DNA of 64,000 nt from CAXXHQ01 sp963665265 (GCA_963665265.2 OY762224.2:1860001-1924000), one strand, 5' to 3'. Shown: positions 52,590-61,320, counted from the first letter of the stretch. Numbers and translations: made by a program. The notes: a model not told the origin generated them from the sequence alone.

Positions 52590-53429
52590 ATGGTCGCTTC
52601 ACCGGAACAAACCATCGTCGCGGGGCCGAACATCGTCGAGCTAGACGGCTTGCACGTCCAGTTCGGCCGGCATCCGGTGCTGCGCGATTTGGATATTCGC
52701 GTAAAACGAGGTCAAACGCTGGCCGTGATCGGCGAGAGCGGTTGCGGGAAGACGGTTTTACTGAAATCGATCATCGGTTTGCTTCGACCGAGCAGAGGCG
52801 TTGTTCGTTTCGACGGGAAAGACCTTGCGAAAATGAACGAAAAGGAACTTACTCGGCAGCGAATTCGCTTCGGATTCCTTTTCCAGCAGGCGGCCTTGTT
52901 CGACAGCATGACTATCGCCGAAAACGTAGCGTTTCCGCTACGGCAGCATACGGCGAAAAAGCGAGCGGAGATTCAGCAAATTATTCTTGCGCGAATCGCC
53001 GAAGTCGGATTGCCTGAAAACGTGATGAGCAAAAAGCCCGCGGAGCTTTCCGGGGGTATGCGAAAACGAGTGGGACTTGCGCGCGCGCTGTCGATGGAGC
53101 CGGAAATAATGCTTTACGACGAGCCGACGACGGGGCTTGATCCGATCATGAGCGACGTGATTAACGAATTGATGATCGGCACGCGAAAACGGCATCCGGT
53201 GACGAGCGTGATCGTCACGCACGACATGACGACGGTTCGGAAGGTAGCGGATAGAGTGGTGATGTTGTACCCGCTTTCGCGATTAGAGGACGGAGAGCCT
53301 CAGGTGATCTACGACGGTTCTCCGGCCGACATTGACGATTGCCCTGACAGCCGCGTGACGCAATTTGTGCGAGGCGAAGCGGGAGAGCGTTTGATGGAAA
53401 TGCGACAACAAAGCGCCAAAAATATATGA
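52590..53429 (+). CDS. mlaF: MlaF-family ABC transporter ATP-binding protein
   Basis: This is the ATPase driving the MlaE permease. The 279-residue protein has Walker A GESGCGKT (48-55), Q-loop LFQQAALFDSM, signature LSGGM (153-157), Walker B IMLYDEP (173-179) and an H-loop in VTHDM. LFQQAALFDSMTIAENVAFP is characteristic of the Mla/Mkl subgroup. It is 45 nt downstream of mlaE and upstream of the MCE gene. Confidence 0.93.
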   Translation: MVASPEQTIVAGPNIVELDGLHVQFGRHPVLRDLDIRVKRGQTLAVIGESGCGKTVLLKSIIGLLRPSRGVVRFDGKDLAKMNEKELTRQRIRFGFLFQQAALFDSMTIAENVAFPLRQHTAKKRAEIQQIILARIAEVGLPENVMSKKPAELSGGMRKRVGLARALSMEPEIMLYDEPTTGLDPIMSDVINELMIGTRKRHPVTSVIVTHDMTTVRKVADRVVMLYPLSRLEDGEPQVIYDGSPADIDDCPDSRVTQFVRGEAGERLMEMRQQSAKNI

Positions 53430-53586
53430 GGTCCGTCGAGTAGACGGGACGTTTCCGTCGAACACGGTTGATGCGACGATCGACGGCGATTATGTTTTTA
53501 CATGTATGGCATAGCCGATTTTGCGAGCCGAGGAGCTTGCGGAACGGCGTATGGTTTGCGAAGAACGTATAGTTCGAGAAATAATC

Positions 53587-54657
53587 ATGGATGATCGAGC
53601 TTTGCAATTCCGGGTAGGCATGATGGTTTTAGTCGTCTTGCTCGCCATGGGGATACTTTTCGTCATGTTCGGCGAAATGCCGAAGTTGTTGTACGGCGAA
53701 TACACGCTGCAAATCACCTTTGTTCAGGCGCCGGGGGTGAACGAAGGGACTCCGGTGCGGAAGAGCGGAATTCTCATCGGTCGGGTTCGCAAGGTCGATT
53801 TTGACGAAGACGGGACGCATATCGTCGTGACGGCGGCGATTCGCGATCAATGGAAAGTCTATTCGAACGAAGTATGTCGGGTTCAAGGGAATATTTTGGG
53901 CGACTCGGCGTTGGAGTTCGTTCGCGACTTACGCTCAGGCGCAGGGGCGAAAAAGGAATTGTTGGTTAACGGCGCGAAACTAAAGGGCGCTGACGGGGCG
54001 GAACCCTCTGAAATGATCGAAAGCTTGCAAGGGCAATTCAACGCGACGGCCGCCTCGGTCACGCGGACCAGCCAATCGCTGCGCGACGCCAGCTTGAAAC
54101 TGACGGAGACGCTCGACACGCTAAACGTGATGCTCGGCGAGAATCGACAAGGAATTCGCTTGGCGGTCAATCAGGCGAACGACGTATTGGCCGGCGCGAA
54201 GGCGGTGGTCGGCGACGAAGCCACGCAAGCCGAGATGCGCAAGGCGATGCAAAAACTGCCGAAAATGGTCGATGACACGCACGCCGCCGTCAACGAGATG
54301 CGCGACGCGATCGCCATCGTTAAGAAAAATCTCTACGACATAAACGAGTTCACCGCCCCCTTGGGCAAGAGCGGTAAAAACATCGTCGCCAACTTGGAAC
54401 TTAGCACCGAGAAAATTAACGATCTGATCGACGACGTGGCTCGACTTATGCAAAGCTCGAACGGAACGATCGGTCAGTTGCTGCATAATCCCGAACTTTA
54501 CAATCGGATCGTGCGAGCGGCTCGTAACGTCGAGGAGGTAAGCCAAAACCTCAAACCGATCGTCGAAGACGTTCACGTTTTCACCGACAAGATCGCGCGA
54601 CATCCGGAAACGCTCGGCGCCCGGGGCGCCATTAAGCCTTCGCCGGGCATCAAGTAG
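53587..54657 (+). CDS. mlaD: MlaD-like MCE-domain lipid-transport protein
   Basis: The 356-residue protein begins MDDRALQFRVGMMVLVVLLA, a single N-terminal inner-membrane helix, followed by one MCE domain (~40-115; FVQAPGVNEGTPVRKSGILI and VSN-type strands). A long helical C-terminal region (~150-340) resembles the extended tails that form tunnels or needles in some MCE proteins. E. coli MlaD has only 183 residues, so this is a long form. MCE hexamers carry lipids between membranes. The periplasmic MlaC and the MlaA lipoprotein are not encoded here, consistent with a long tail spanning the gap. Confidence 0.88.
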   Translation: MDDRALQFRVGMMVLVVLLAMGILFVMFGEMPKLLYGEYTLQITFVQAPGVNEGTPVRKSGILIGRVRKVDFDEDGTHIVVTAAIRDQWKVYSNEVCRVQGNILGDSALEFVRDLRSGAGAKKELLVNGAKLKGADGAEPSEMIESLQGQFNATAASVTRTSQSLRDASLKLTETLDTLNVMLGENRQGIRLAVNQANDVLAGAKAVVGDEATQAEMRKAMQKLPKMVDDTHAAVNEMRDAIAIVKKNLYDINEFTAPLGKSGKNIVANLELSTEKINDLIDDVARLMQSSNGTIGQLLHNPELYNRIVRAARNVEEVSQNLKPIVEDVHVFTDKIARHPETLGARGAIKPSPGIK

Positions 54658-54737
54658 GGCGTAGGGCGTAGGGGAGAAGGGACAGGCTGACACAGAAGCA
54701 AGAGTCGGCTTGGCCCTGATAACGAGGATATCTCGTC
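54658..54737. promoter_or_regulatory. Spacer with word repeat and a palindrome at the ribosome binding site
   Basis: 54655-54687 is the minus-strand form of the CCCTACGCCCTAC word. ACGAGGATATCTCGT (54722-54736) is a near-perfect palindrome immediately before the start codon; it includes the AGGA ribosome binding site, so a regulator or a local hairpin could block translation. Confidence 0.4.
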
Positions 54738-55190
54738 ATGAATAAGGCTTTCGTTCGCGAGCCGGATCGGACGGCCGACTATTGCCCGCGCTGCGGATCG
54801 GCGGGCACGCCCGTCGGCGAGGAAGTCGTCGCTCGTTACGTGCCTGAAGAAAAGCGGAATCTTGACGTTCAATCGGCGAATTTCTGTCCTTCGCCTCGCT
54901 GCCCAGTCGCCTACTTCGACGCCATGGAACGGTTCATCTTGGCCGACGAATTGAGTCGCCCGGTCTATCCGAAAGATCCGACGGCGCCGATCTGTGCCTG
55001 CTTCGGCTTGACGCAAGACGACATCGCGAAAGACGTGGAGGAAGGGGGCGTGCGTCGGGTGAAAGCGATTCTTGAGAAGGCGAAGTCGCCCGACGCCCGC
55101 TGCTCGACGACTGCGGCCGACGGCCAATGCTGCACCGCCCACGTGCAGAAACGGTACATGCAACTTCGCAACGGCGGACGGCATGAGTAA
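54738..55190 (+). CDS. CopZ-like iron-sulfur/zinc metallochaperone-type protein
   Basis: The 150-residue, cysteine-rich protein has an N-terminal zinc-ribbon-like part with C16-x2-C19 (YCPRCG) and C50-x4-C55 (FCPSPRCP). A BFD-like [2Fe-2S] part has C86-x-C88 (ICACFG), then C122 and C131-C132. This order matches the N-terminal half of the copper chaperone CopZ of Archaeoglobus type, but the C-terminal HMA copper-binding domain is missing. The likely role is metal handling or electron transfer. No copper ATPase is adjacent. The palindrome over its ribosome binding site suggests regulation. Confidence 0.75.
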   Translation: MNKAFVREPDRTADYCPRCGSAGTPVGEEVVARYVPEEKRNLDVQSANFCPSPRCPVAYFDAMERFILADELSRPVYPKDPTAPICACFGLTQDDIAKDVEEGGVRRVKAILEKAKSPDARCSTTAADGQCCTAHVQKRYMQLRNGGRHE

Positions 55191-55195
55191 ACCAA

Positions 55196-57832
55196 TTACG
55201 GTTTCTCGACTCGGCCGATGAAGAGAATGCAGTTCGTTCGCACATCTCGAATAAGAAAGATGAACGGGCGGTCGGCGTTGAAAACGATCGGCTTTTCGGA
55301 TGCATGAAATCCGCCGAAACCGCCTAGCATTCCGCTGACGGCGGCCGCCTCGGTTCCTTCTTCGTTCACATCGATAAATGCTTTCTGAATGACAAGCCCA
55401 AGTCCGAGCGCTACGGTTTTATCGCCTGTGGCGGCCGAGAAATCCGCAGTTTTGGGATCGAACGCTTGTTTAACGCCCCATTCCCGGAGCGTCTCGTTGA
55501 AATTATTGGAGGCGAAGAGCTGAAATTTGGGCAATGAAACATCGACGTCGCGTTTCTCGAATTTTTTCACCTGCTCGTTTAAGTATTTGACGGAAAGATT
55601 GTCTTCAAGCTTTTCCATCGCCGACCGGCCTCGCTCGGGTAGGAAGACCGTCATAGAGAATTGCCCAAAGGCATAGGGCAGATCAAGCGTTTGCACTCCG
55701 TTCGACTCGGAATACAGATACTCGCCTCGGCGGTTCATCGTCGGAACGGTCAGCTCCTTCTCATATCCATAAAACGGCTTTTCTTTCGTTTCTGCGACTT
55801 TGAACGGTTCCGCCCATTTTTCTTTGAAATAGACTGCGTTAATTAAAACCGCTCGGATTTCCGGAGCGAGGTCGGCGGCGGAAAACACGTCGGTAATCAT
55901 TCCGTTCGTTTGCTCTTTCGCCCAATTATTAATTCGCTCTGCGACTTCCTTCGGATGAGTCAAATCGACTGAGTTGGTCGCCCCGCAGAAGAGGCCGAGA
56001 AGAGCGGCCCGGTAAAGTTCGTCGAGGGGAATTCCCTTTTGTATCCAAAGCCCGTTGGCGAAAGATAACTTCAGCACCGTTCCGTCCTGCGATAGTTGAA
56101 CTGCATGGGCTGTCGGACTGAATTCGAACGGGAGTTCTCGGATGACGGATTTTTGCGCGGAGAATTTTCGTTCGATCACGCGAAGGTCCGAGAAGCAAGA
56201 GCCTAAGCCGGCGATGAAATCGCTTTTCGAGGAGGTCGTTCGCATCGCCGCGGCAAGTTCTTTGGCCGTCTCGCCGTTCGCTCCGGCGTAGGCCATGCCT
56301 AGCGTCGCATAGGCGCCGAAGGGCGATAGAAAGACGTTTCCCTCTTTTTGGCGAAGCGACGAATATAGATCGAACGAAAATTGCGTGGCCGATTTCACGA
56401 CGGCGTCGCGCAACGGATCTTCCGGCGGCTGAATATGCGCGGCGTTCGAGTTGGCGTTATTCGAGTGCGTATTTTCGTCTCGCAACGGCAACGCCGCAAT
56501 TTCGTCTTTTGTAAGGGGATATTTGCGAATCTTGCGAAGCTCAGCGAATAGTTTAGCGATCTTATCGTGTACCGCCCAGGATTGAGAAATGGCTAGCGCT
56601 TGAATGCCGTTGATTTTGTAAGCGGAAATGTCGCCGGATCCGCCGGCGGTGTCCCATGTCTTCGGCGAAATTGTCGCTTTAATATTCACAATAATTGCGT
56701 CGAAATCCGGGTGCGGTTGATTATCGGCGTCGCGATAGGCGGCGAGATCGGAGACGTCGTAAAGTTTTTGCTCAAGGTAGTTGGCCGCTTCTTCGGCGTT
56801 TGTAAAGACGATTTTCCCGTCACGAACGGTCCATACGACTTCTTTGCCTGTTAGCAAAATCGATAATGCCGATTCGAGTTTTACGTCGGAGATTTCCGCA
56901 TTCCACGATTCAGTTGACTTGGTAACGCCCAAGACAATCTTTGAGTCAACCTCCGCAGGCACGTTACACGTCTTGGAAATGTACTTCGCTATAGATTCCA
57001 AAGAAGCGTCTTTGAAATGCAAAGAGATCGGTTTAGCGAGGGCTTTTCGAATACTCGCTTCGTTGCGAAGGAGAGTCGTTTTACAGGTAAAAGCATTATC
57101 GCGAGGAATTTCGTCCTTTGAAACGGAGATGCGATTAATCGCTTGTCCATCTTTCCTCGCGATCGCGCGAAGCTGACGCAAAAAATCTTCTACTCCCTCC
57201 ATGACTTCATCGGTTTGCGATATGACCAAAGCATATACGCCATTTTGCGAATAGACGCTAATGGAGCCGGGACCGCCGACTGCGTCCCAAGTCGTCGGGT
57301 AAACGGAGGAGGTAATCAAATCAATGAGCGGATCGCCGTTTTGTCCGTTAGGCTCGCATAAATCGGACACGTCAGAAATGCGAAGAAAAATCGCCTCGTC
57401 GGCTTCAGTTTGCGAAGCGATCTTGAGATAGTCGTCGTGAATGATTAGGGCCAAGTCCAACTCCCGCATAAGGAGTCGCAACGCTGATTTTGCACGCATG
57501 TTTAAGCAAGAGAAGGTGACGCGGGTTTCCTCGGAAACGTCTTTGTAGTAAAGAGCGGTTTTATCAATGAAAATGGGGAGATTTAATTCTTTACGTAACC
57601 TCTCGACGACCTCGCCGAGGGGCGTCTTTTCGAACTTAAGCGTGAGCGGCTTTTGCAACGCCCGATCGATGTCATTTCGAGTCAACGGCACGGCGGGATT
57701 TTCCGTTGAGACGGTCTTCGGCGTCGAGGCCGCCGAACTCTCCGGCTCTTTCTTGACGCAACCGGGGAGGAAGGCGCACGTGGCCGTCGCCAGGGAAATT
57801 GCAGTTAGAAATAGCCAAACGCGTCGGGCCAT
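55196..57832 (-). CDS. Lipoprotein with two STN-like domains fused to a serpin
   Basis: The start at 57832 has AAAGGGG upstream and gives a lipoprotein signal with lipobox LPGC (lipidated C25); an upstream extension lacks this. Residues ~52-225 and ~262-435 are two related units, each with an STN-like segment (LKFEKTPLGEVVERLRKELN; LHFKDASLESIAKYISKTCN) and a later motif P.TWD..GG.G.IS.Y..NG..AL.ISQ. Residues ~475-878 are a full-length serpin: FVQ-type N-terminus, LINAVYFKEKW, MTVFLP, and the inhibitory hinge EEGTEAAAVSG (from ~824) followed by MLGGFGGFHAS; P1 falls near the FGG. Serpins trap serine or cysteine proteases. I infer a membrane-tethered inhibitor. The fusion is unusual. Confidence 0.88.
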   Translation of the reverse strand: MARRVWLFLTAISLATATCAFLPGCVKKEPESSAASTPKTVSTENPAVPLTRNDIDRALQKPLTLKFEKTPLGEVVERLRKELNLPIFIDKTALYYKDVSEETRVTFSCLNMRAKSALRLLMRELDLALIIHDDYLKIASQTEADEAIFLRISDVSDLCEPNGQNGDPLIDLITSSVYPTTWDAVGGPGSISVYSQNGVYALVISQTDEVMEGVEDFLRQLRAIARKDGQAINRISVSKDEIPRDNAFTCKTTLLRNEASIRKALAKPISLHFKDASLESIAKYISKTCNVPAEVDSKIVLGVTKSTESWNAEISDVKLESALSILLTGKEVVWTVRDGKIVFTNAEEAANYLEQKLYDVSDLAAYRDADNQPHPDFDAIIVNIKATISPKTWDTAGGSGDISAYKINGIQALAISQSWAVHDKIAKLFAELRKIRKYPLTKDEIAALPLRDENTHSNNANSNAAHIQPPEDPLRDAVVKSATQFSFDLYSSLRQKEGNVFLSPFGAYATLGMAYAGANGETAKELAAAMRTTSSKSDFIAGLGSCFSDLRVIERKFSAQKSVIRELPFEFSPTAHAVQLSQDGTVLKLSFANGLWIQKGIPLDELYRAALLGLFCGATNSVDLTHPKEVAERINNWAKEQTNGMITDVFSAADLAPEIRAVLINAVYFKEKWAEPFKVAETKEKPFYGYEKELTVPTMNRRGEYLYSESNGVQTLDLPYAFGQFSMTVFLPERGRSAMEKLEDNLSVKYLNEQVKKFEKRDVDVSLPKFQLFASNNFNETLREWGVKQAFDPKTADFSAATGDKTVALGLGLVIQKAFIDVNEEGTEAAAVSGMLGGFGGFHASEKPIVFNADRPFIFLIRDVRTNCILFIGRVEKP

Positions 57833-57916
57833 CGAACGCCCCTTTCGATTAGGAATTTGCGCGACCGCAGAAATGAGATAATGTTCGGTTATACCAATTT
57901 CAAACGGAAAACGCAA

Positions 57917-58200
57917 AAGTTCTCACGCGGGAGCGCGATCACGAAAGCGCGAAAGATGGAAAGCACGAAAGATTTTTCGGAAAAGGGAACGCTAATCCAC
58001 GCTGATCGACGCTAATGATCGCAAATTCTCACGCGGAGGAGCGGAGGCGCGGAGATTTATGCAAGCTAGTTAGTCGCGAAAGAACCAGAGATCGCAAAAG
58101 TTCGCGCGATCACGAAAGCGCGAAATGTGGAAAGCACGAAAGTTTTTCCGAAAGGGAACGCTAATCTACGCTGATCGACGCTGATGGCCGACATTTTCAT
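57917..58200. repeat. Direct repeats of the GCACGAAAG / ACGCTAATC type
   Basis: Two blocks, 57930-58018 and 58107-58187, share GCGATCACGAAAGCGCGAAA, GGAAAGCACGAAAG, GGGAACGCTAATC and ACGCTGATCGACGCT. Between them is TCACGCGGAGGAGCGGAGGC. These are further members of the word-like intergenic repeat classes. No gene. Confidence 0.65.
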
Positions 58201-58262
58201 CTCCTCCTGTAGTTTTCCGCTTGCGACGTCGAGCCAAGATAATCAGGGGTGCATAGGATCGT

Positions 58263-58661
58263 AATTGGCCGAACGATTCAGCTTTGGCCGAAGGCGATTG
58301 ACGGTCGGAGCATGGATACTTAGGTTGAAAAAACTGAAAAGCAAAAAAGATTATGGACGCCTTATTGAGCCGAAAAAACGAAATTTCTCGAATCGGCGGA
58401 TTGCCGTAAGCGTCTTCGGCGCTCGGAGAGCGCCCTACGCCGTTTTGCTTACAGATTGGCGAGGCGAGCCGCGACTGCTCCCCTGGTTCCTAGACTCCGC
58501 CTGGGAACCAGGGGGGCAGAGCGCGAGAGGCGACAAAGCCGGCCGCTGAAAGCCGATTGCCGAAAGAAGATTAAATTGTCAAGGAGCGGAGGAAAGGTCG
58601 CCAGTCTTTCCGACGAGAATCTCGTCGCGGAGGATTCTATTGAAAGAACTGGCCCAATTTC
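58263..58661. repeat. Dispersed ~400-bp repeat, copy 2
   Basis: This is homologous along its length to 26375-26775 in the same orientation. It contains GATTGACGGTCGG, CGAAATTTCTCGAATCGG, GTAAGCGTCTTCGGCGCTCG and the CCTGGTTCC/GGAACCAGG hairpin. Differences between the copies include single-base indels that break any shared reading frame. It lies between word-like repeats and a serpin remnant. Confidence 0.8.
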
Positions 58662-58763
58662 AAGGGTTAGCAGCATTCGGCAGTCAGCGACTGCATGCCA
58701 AGAGAAACCGAGAAGGGAGGCGATTTTCTTGCCGTCGAGTCGTATCGGGGCGGAGAGGGAGAC

Positions 58764-58852
58764 GCGGAGATTACGGCTTCTCGAATCGGCCTATGAGGGG
58801 AATGCAGTTCGGGGGCATCGATAAATGCTTTCCGCATGACAAGCCCAAGTCG
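58764..58852 (-). pseudogene. Remnant of the serpin C-terminus
   Basis: ATTACGGCTTCTCGAATCGG followed by AATGCAGTTCG matches the 3' end of the serpin gene (55194-55236). After a deletion of about 130 bp, CATCGATAAATGCTTTC and ATGACAAGCCCAAGTC match 55369-55408. It is the same orientation as the intact gene and has no surviving reading frame. Confidence 0.75.
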
Positions 58853-59074
58853 GCTTCATCAGACAAAAGTCGGAAGGAAAAAAGCCGTCATTTGAGACCT
58901 GCGGCGACGGATGCGACTACAAGGTGAATGACGCCGTTCAATTCGTGCGAGTTCTTTTCCGGCGTCCTGAAGATTGGCTTTCGTGCTGCCGATCAGTTAT
59001 GATAATTTGAGCGAAGGCGTTCAGATATTGATCGTATTCGTCTTCCTCATCACGACTGAATTTAAGGGCTTGGC
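58853..59074. other. Short spacer before the small membrane protein gene
   Basis: There is no gene or repeat I can recognise. Confidence 0.3.
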
Positions 59075-59674
59075 ATGAAGATCGCTTATCGAATCGCGCT
59101 GTTTTGCGGGGCGACTCCGCTCATTCTCGGAATAGCTATTTTTCTTGCCTGGCTCGTCACTCGCTGGGATTGGTTGTCCGTAGCGGGGATCTTGAATATT
59201 GCAGGCGGTTTGGCTCTTTTTGCACTCGGATTGGCATCCTTGGCTTTCTTCGTTTGGGCGGGCATACGCGATTCGAGGGTCTCCAGCAAGAAGCTCGCCT
59301 CTTCCTCGTTGCTTTGCGCAGCGCTTCTCTTTTCAAATTTTCCAGTCGCTATTGGAATCATCGCCGCAGTAATGCATTTAGAAGCTAGGATGCATTATGG
59401 AGTTGTCGTCGTTAATCAATTGCCGGAGCCGCTTGATAACGCAAGACTTGAAGGGGGAGGCGTAAAAGTCGACCTTGGAACGATTGAGCCAGGCAATCGG
59501 AATTACGCTCGACTTAGTTTTCAGCGCGACGGATCGTTGGAGTTCTATGCACAAGCAGGAAAGAAAAAGATTTCCTCCTGCGTTGAAGAGTACGTCACCG
59601 GTTACATGGGCGGTGATAAGTGCGTGACGGTCAAGGCAGACGGAACGGTGACGGTAGAGAATATGCCGGATTAA
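59075..59674 (+). CDS. Hypothetical membrane protein with three helices and an exposed C-terminal domain
   Basis: I do not recognise this 199-residue protein. Hydrophobic helices lie at about 7-28, 36-65 and 77-100. A soluble C-terminal domain (~105-199) has short beta-like segments (YGVVVVNQLPEPLDNARLEG, VDLGTIEPGNRNYARL) and two cysteines near residues 167 and 181. The coding pattern and start position are reasonable, but no strong ribosome binding site is seen. It stands alone. Confidence 0.55.
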   Translation: MKIAYRIALFCGATPLILGIAIFLAWLVTRWDWLSVAGILNIAGGLALFALGLASLAFFVWAGIRDSRVSSKKLASSSLLCAALLFSNFPVAIGIIAAVMHLEARMHYGVVVVNQLPEPLDNARLEGGGVKVDLGTIEPGNRNYARLSFQRDGSLEFYAQAGKKKISSCVEEYVTGYMGGDKCVTVKADGTVTVENMPD

Positions 59675-59743
59675 CCCGTGACGGACGTCATGCGGGGCAT
59701 TGCTGCTATGGCGATGGGAAAGAGGCTTTTGGCAAAAAGTCGC

Positions 59744-59778
59744 AAAAAAACGCGCATGAAAATCGGCTTCATGCGCGT
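59744..59778 (-). terminator. Terminator of the small SH3-like protein gene
   Basis: ACGCGCATGAA (59750-59760) pairs with TTCATGCGCGT (59768-59778). On the minus strand a TTTTTTT run follows (plus 59744-59750). Confidence 0.85.
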
Positions 59779-59810
59779 TCCTATATTTCAAATTTCTAAA
59801 AACGATTCGC

Positions 59811-60083
59811 TTAAATCCAGCGAATTGCGGTGAATTCGTCGAGCGTGACGGAGGTGAGTTCGCCGTCGTTCGCTTCCAGCAAGACGGCGTCGCTTTGCAC
59901 TTTGTCGTCGAAGTTGCGATGGAAGTGGAGGCCGTGCCGATTGCGTTCGATACGAACGACGGTGCCGCTGGTTTTGGCGGGCCAACTGCGTCTTCCGACC
60001 GTCACCATATGTTCGACTTCGACGCGATCGCCCGGTTTTAACTCGTCAAAGCGGGCCTTATTTTCGTTGGCGGTTTGTGACAT
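59811..60083 (-). CDS. Small conserved-type hypothetical protein with SH3-like fold pattern
   Basis: The start at 60083 gives 90 residues beginning MSQTANENKARFDELKPGDR. The sequence FDELKPGDRVEVEHMVTVGR, GTVVRIERNRHGLHFHRNFD and LDEFTAIRW reads as a compact all-beta domain of the SH3/KOW-like sort. It is highly charged, with no signal peptide, so probably cytoplasmic. It has its own strong terminator. Function unknown; it resembles small conserved proteins I associate with planctomycetes, though I cannot verify that here. Confidence 0.65.
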   Translation of the reverse strand: MSQTANENKARFDELKPGDRVEVEHMVTVGRRSWPAKTSGTVVRIERNRHGLHFHRNFDDKVQSDAVLLEANDGELTSVTLDEFTAIRWI

Positions 60084-60249
60084 AGCTACCCGTCGTTTGT
60101 GAAAAGAGTCTTTCGGAACACGCTGCAACAAATTACGTCCCTATCATGCCTTTTGTTCAGTGGTTTCGCAAGAGAGAAACGTGAAAAATCGCGTTGTCGA
60201 AGGGGCGGCGCAGAATCCCCCCGCCCCCTCTTTGATTCCGAGAATATGA

Positions 60250-60281
60250 CAAAAAAAGGCGGTCACAATTAGTGACCGCCT
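60250..60281 (-). terminator. Terminator of ilvC
   Basis: AGGCGGTCAC (60257-60266) and GTGACCGCCT (60272-60281) form a perfect 10-bp stem with a 5-nt loop. On the minus strand a TTTTTTT run follows. Confidence 0.92.
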
Positions 60282-60315
60282 CGAATCAGACAAACTTATA
60301 TAGGGCGCCTGCCGA

Positions 60316-61320
60316 CTATACTTCCTTGGCGTTGATCCAGGACATCAGCTTGCGGAGCTGACGGCCGACGGTTTCGACCAGGTGCGAGCGCTCTTTGCGG
60401 CGCATGGCTTTGAAGGCCGGGGCGTTGGCCTTGTTTTCCAGAATCCATTCGCGGGCGAAGCTACCGTTTTGGATTTCTTCGAGGATTTTCTTCATTTCGG
60501 CCTTGGTTTCGGCGGTGACGAGACGCGGGCCGCGGCTGTAATCGCCGTATTCGGCGGTATTCGAGATGCTATATCGCATGTAGTTCAAGCCGCCTTGGTA
60601 GATCAAGTCGACGATGAGCTTGACTTCGTGAACGCATTCGAAATAGGCCATTTCGGGCTGGTAACCGGCTTCGACGAGGGTTTCGAAACCTGCCTTAATC
60701 AAGGCCGAGAGTCCGCCGCAGAGGACGACTTGCTCGCCGAAGAGGTCGGTTTCGGTTTCCTCGGCGAAGGTGGTTTCGATGACGCCGCCGCGGGTTCCGC
60801 CGATGCCCTTGGCGTAGGCTAAGCCGAGTTGGAAGGCTTCGGGGGACGCGCCCTCGCCCATGCCGATCAAGCAGGGGACGCCGGCGCCGCGGACGAATTC
60901 GGCGCGAACGAGGTGGCCGGGGCCTTTCGGAGCGACGAGGATGACCGAGACGCCCTTGGGCAGATCGAATTGGCCGTAGTGGACGTTGAAGCCGTGCGAG
61001 CAGACGATGATGTTGCCCGGGGAGAGGTTATCGCGGATTTGCGTGCGGAAGACGTCGGCTTGGATTTCGTCGGGGAGCAAGATGGTGAGGATGTCGGCCT
61101 TCTTGACGGCTTCGGGGGCTGGCAAAGGTTGGAATCCGTCCTTGACCGCTTGCTCGTAGTTCGGGGTGCCCGGCAGCTCGGAGACGATGACGTTGCAGCC
61201 GCTGTCGCGGAGGTTTTGCGCGTGGGCGTGACCTTGCGAACCATAGCCCAAGATGGCGATGGTTTTATTCTTCAACAAAGAAATGTCGGCGTCTTTTTCG
61301 TAATAGATCTTGGCGGGCAT
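60316..61320 (-). CDS. ilvC: Ketol-acid reductoisomerase, class I
   Basis: IlvC converts acetolactate or acetohydroxybutyrate to the dihydroxy acid in branched-chain amino acid synthesis, using NADPH and Mg2+. The start at 61320 with AAGGAAC upstream gives MPAKIYYEKDADISLLKNKT and 334 residues, the class I length. GYGSQGHAHAQNL is the cofactor loop; APKGPGHLVR, ETTFAEETETDLFGEQ and YFECVHEVKLIVDLIYQGG carry the metal-binding Asp and Glu. It is downstream of ilvH in the same strand and ends at a strong terminator. Confidence 0.97.
   Translation of the reverse strand: MPAKIYYEKDADISLLKNKTIAILGYGSQGHAHAQNLRDSGCNVIVSELPGTPNYEQAVKDGFQPLPAPEAVKKADILTILLPDEIQADVFRTQIRDNLSPGNIIVCSHGFNVHYGQFDLPKGVSVILVAPKGPGHLVRAEFVRGAGVPCLIGMGEGASPEAFQLGLAYAKGIGGTRGGVIETTFAEETETDLFGEQVVLCGGLSALIKAGFETLVEAGYQPEMAYFECVHEVKLIVDLIYQGGLNYMRYSISNTAEYGDYSRGPRLVTAETKAEMKKILEEIQNGSFAREWILENKANAPAFKAMRRKERSHLVETVGRQLRKLMSWINAKEV

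Noticed and set aside
58265..58549. A 94-codon open frame inside copy 2 of the 400-bp repeat
   Set aside because: The corresponding frame in copy 1 is shifted by indels and ends elsewhere, so protein-level selection is not evident.
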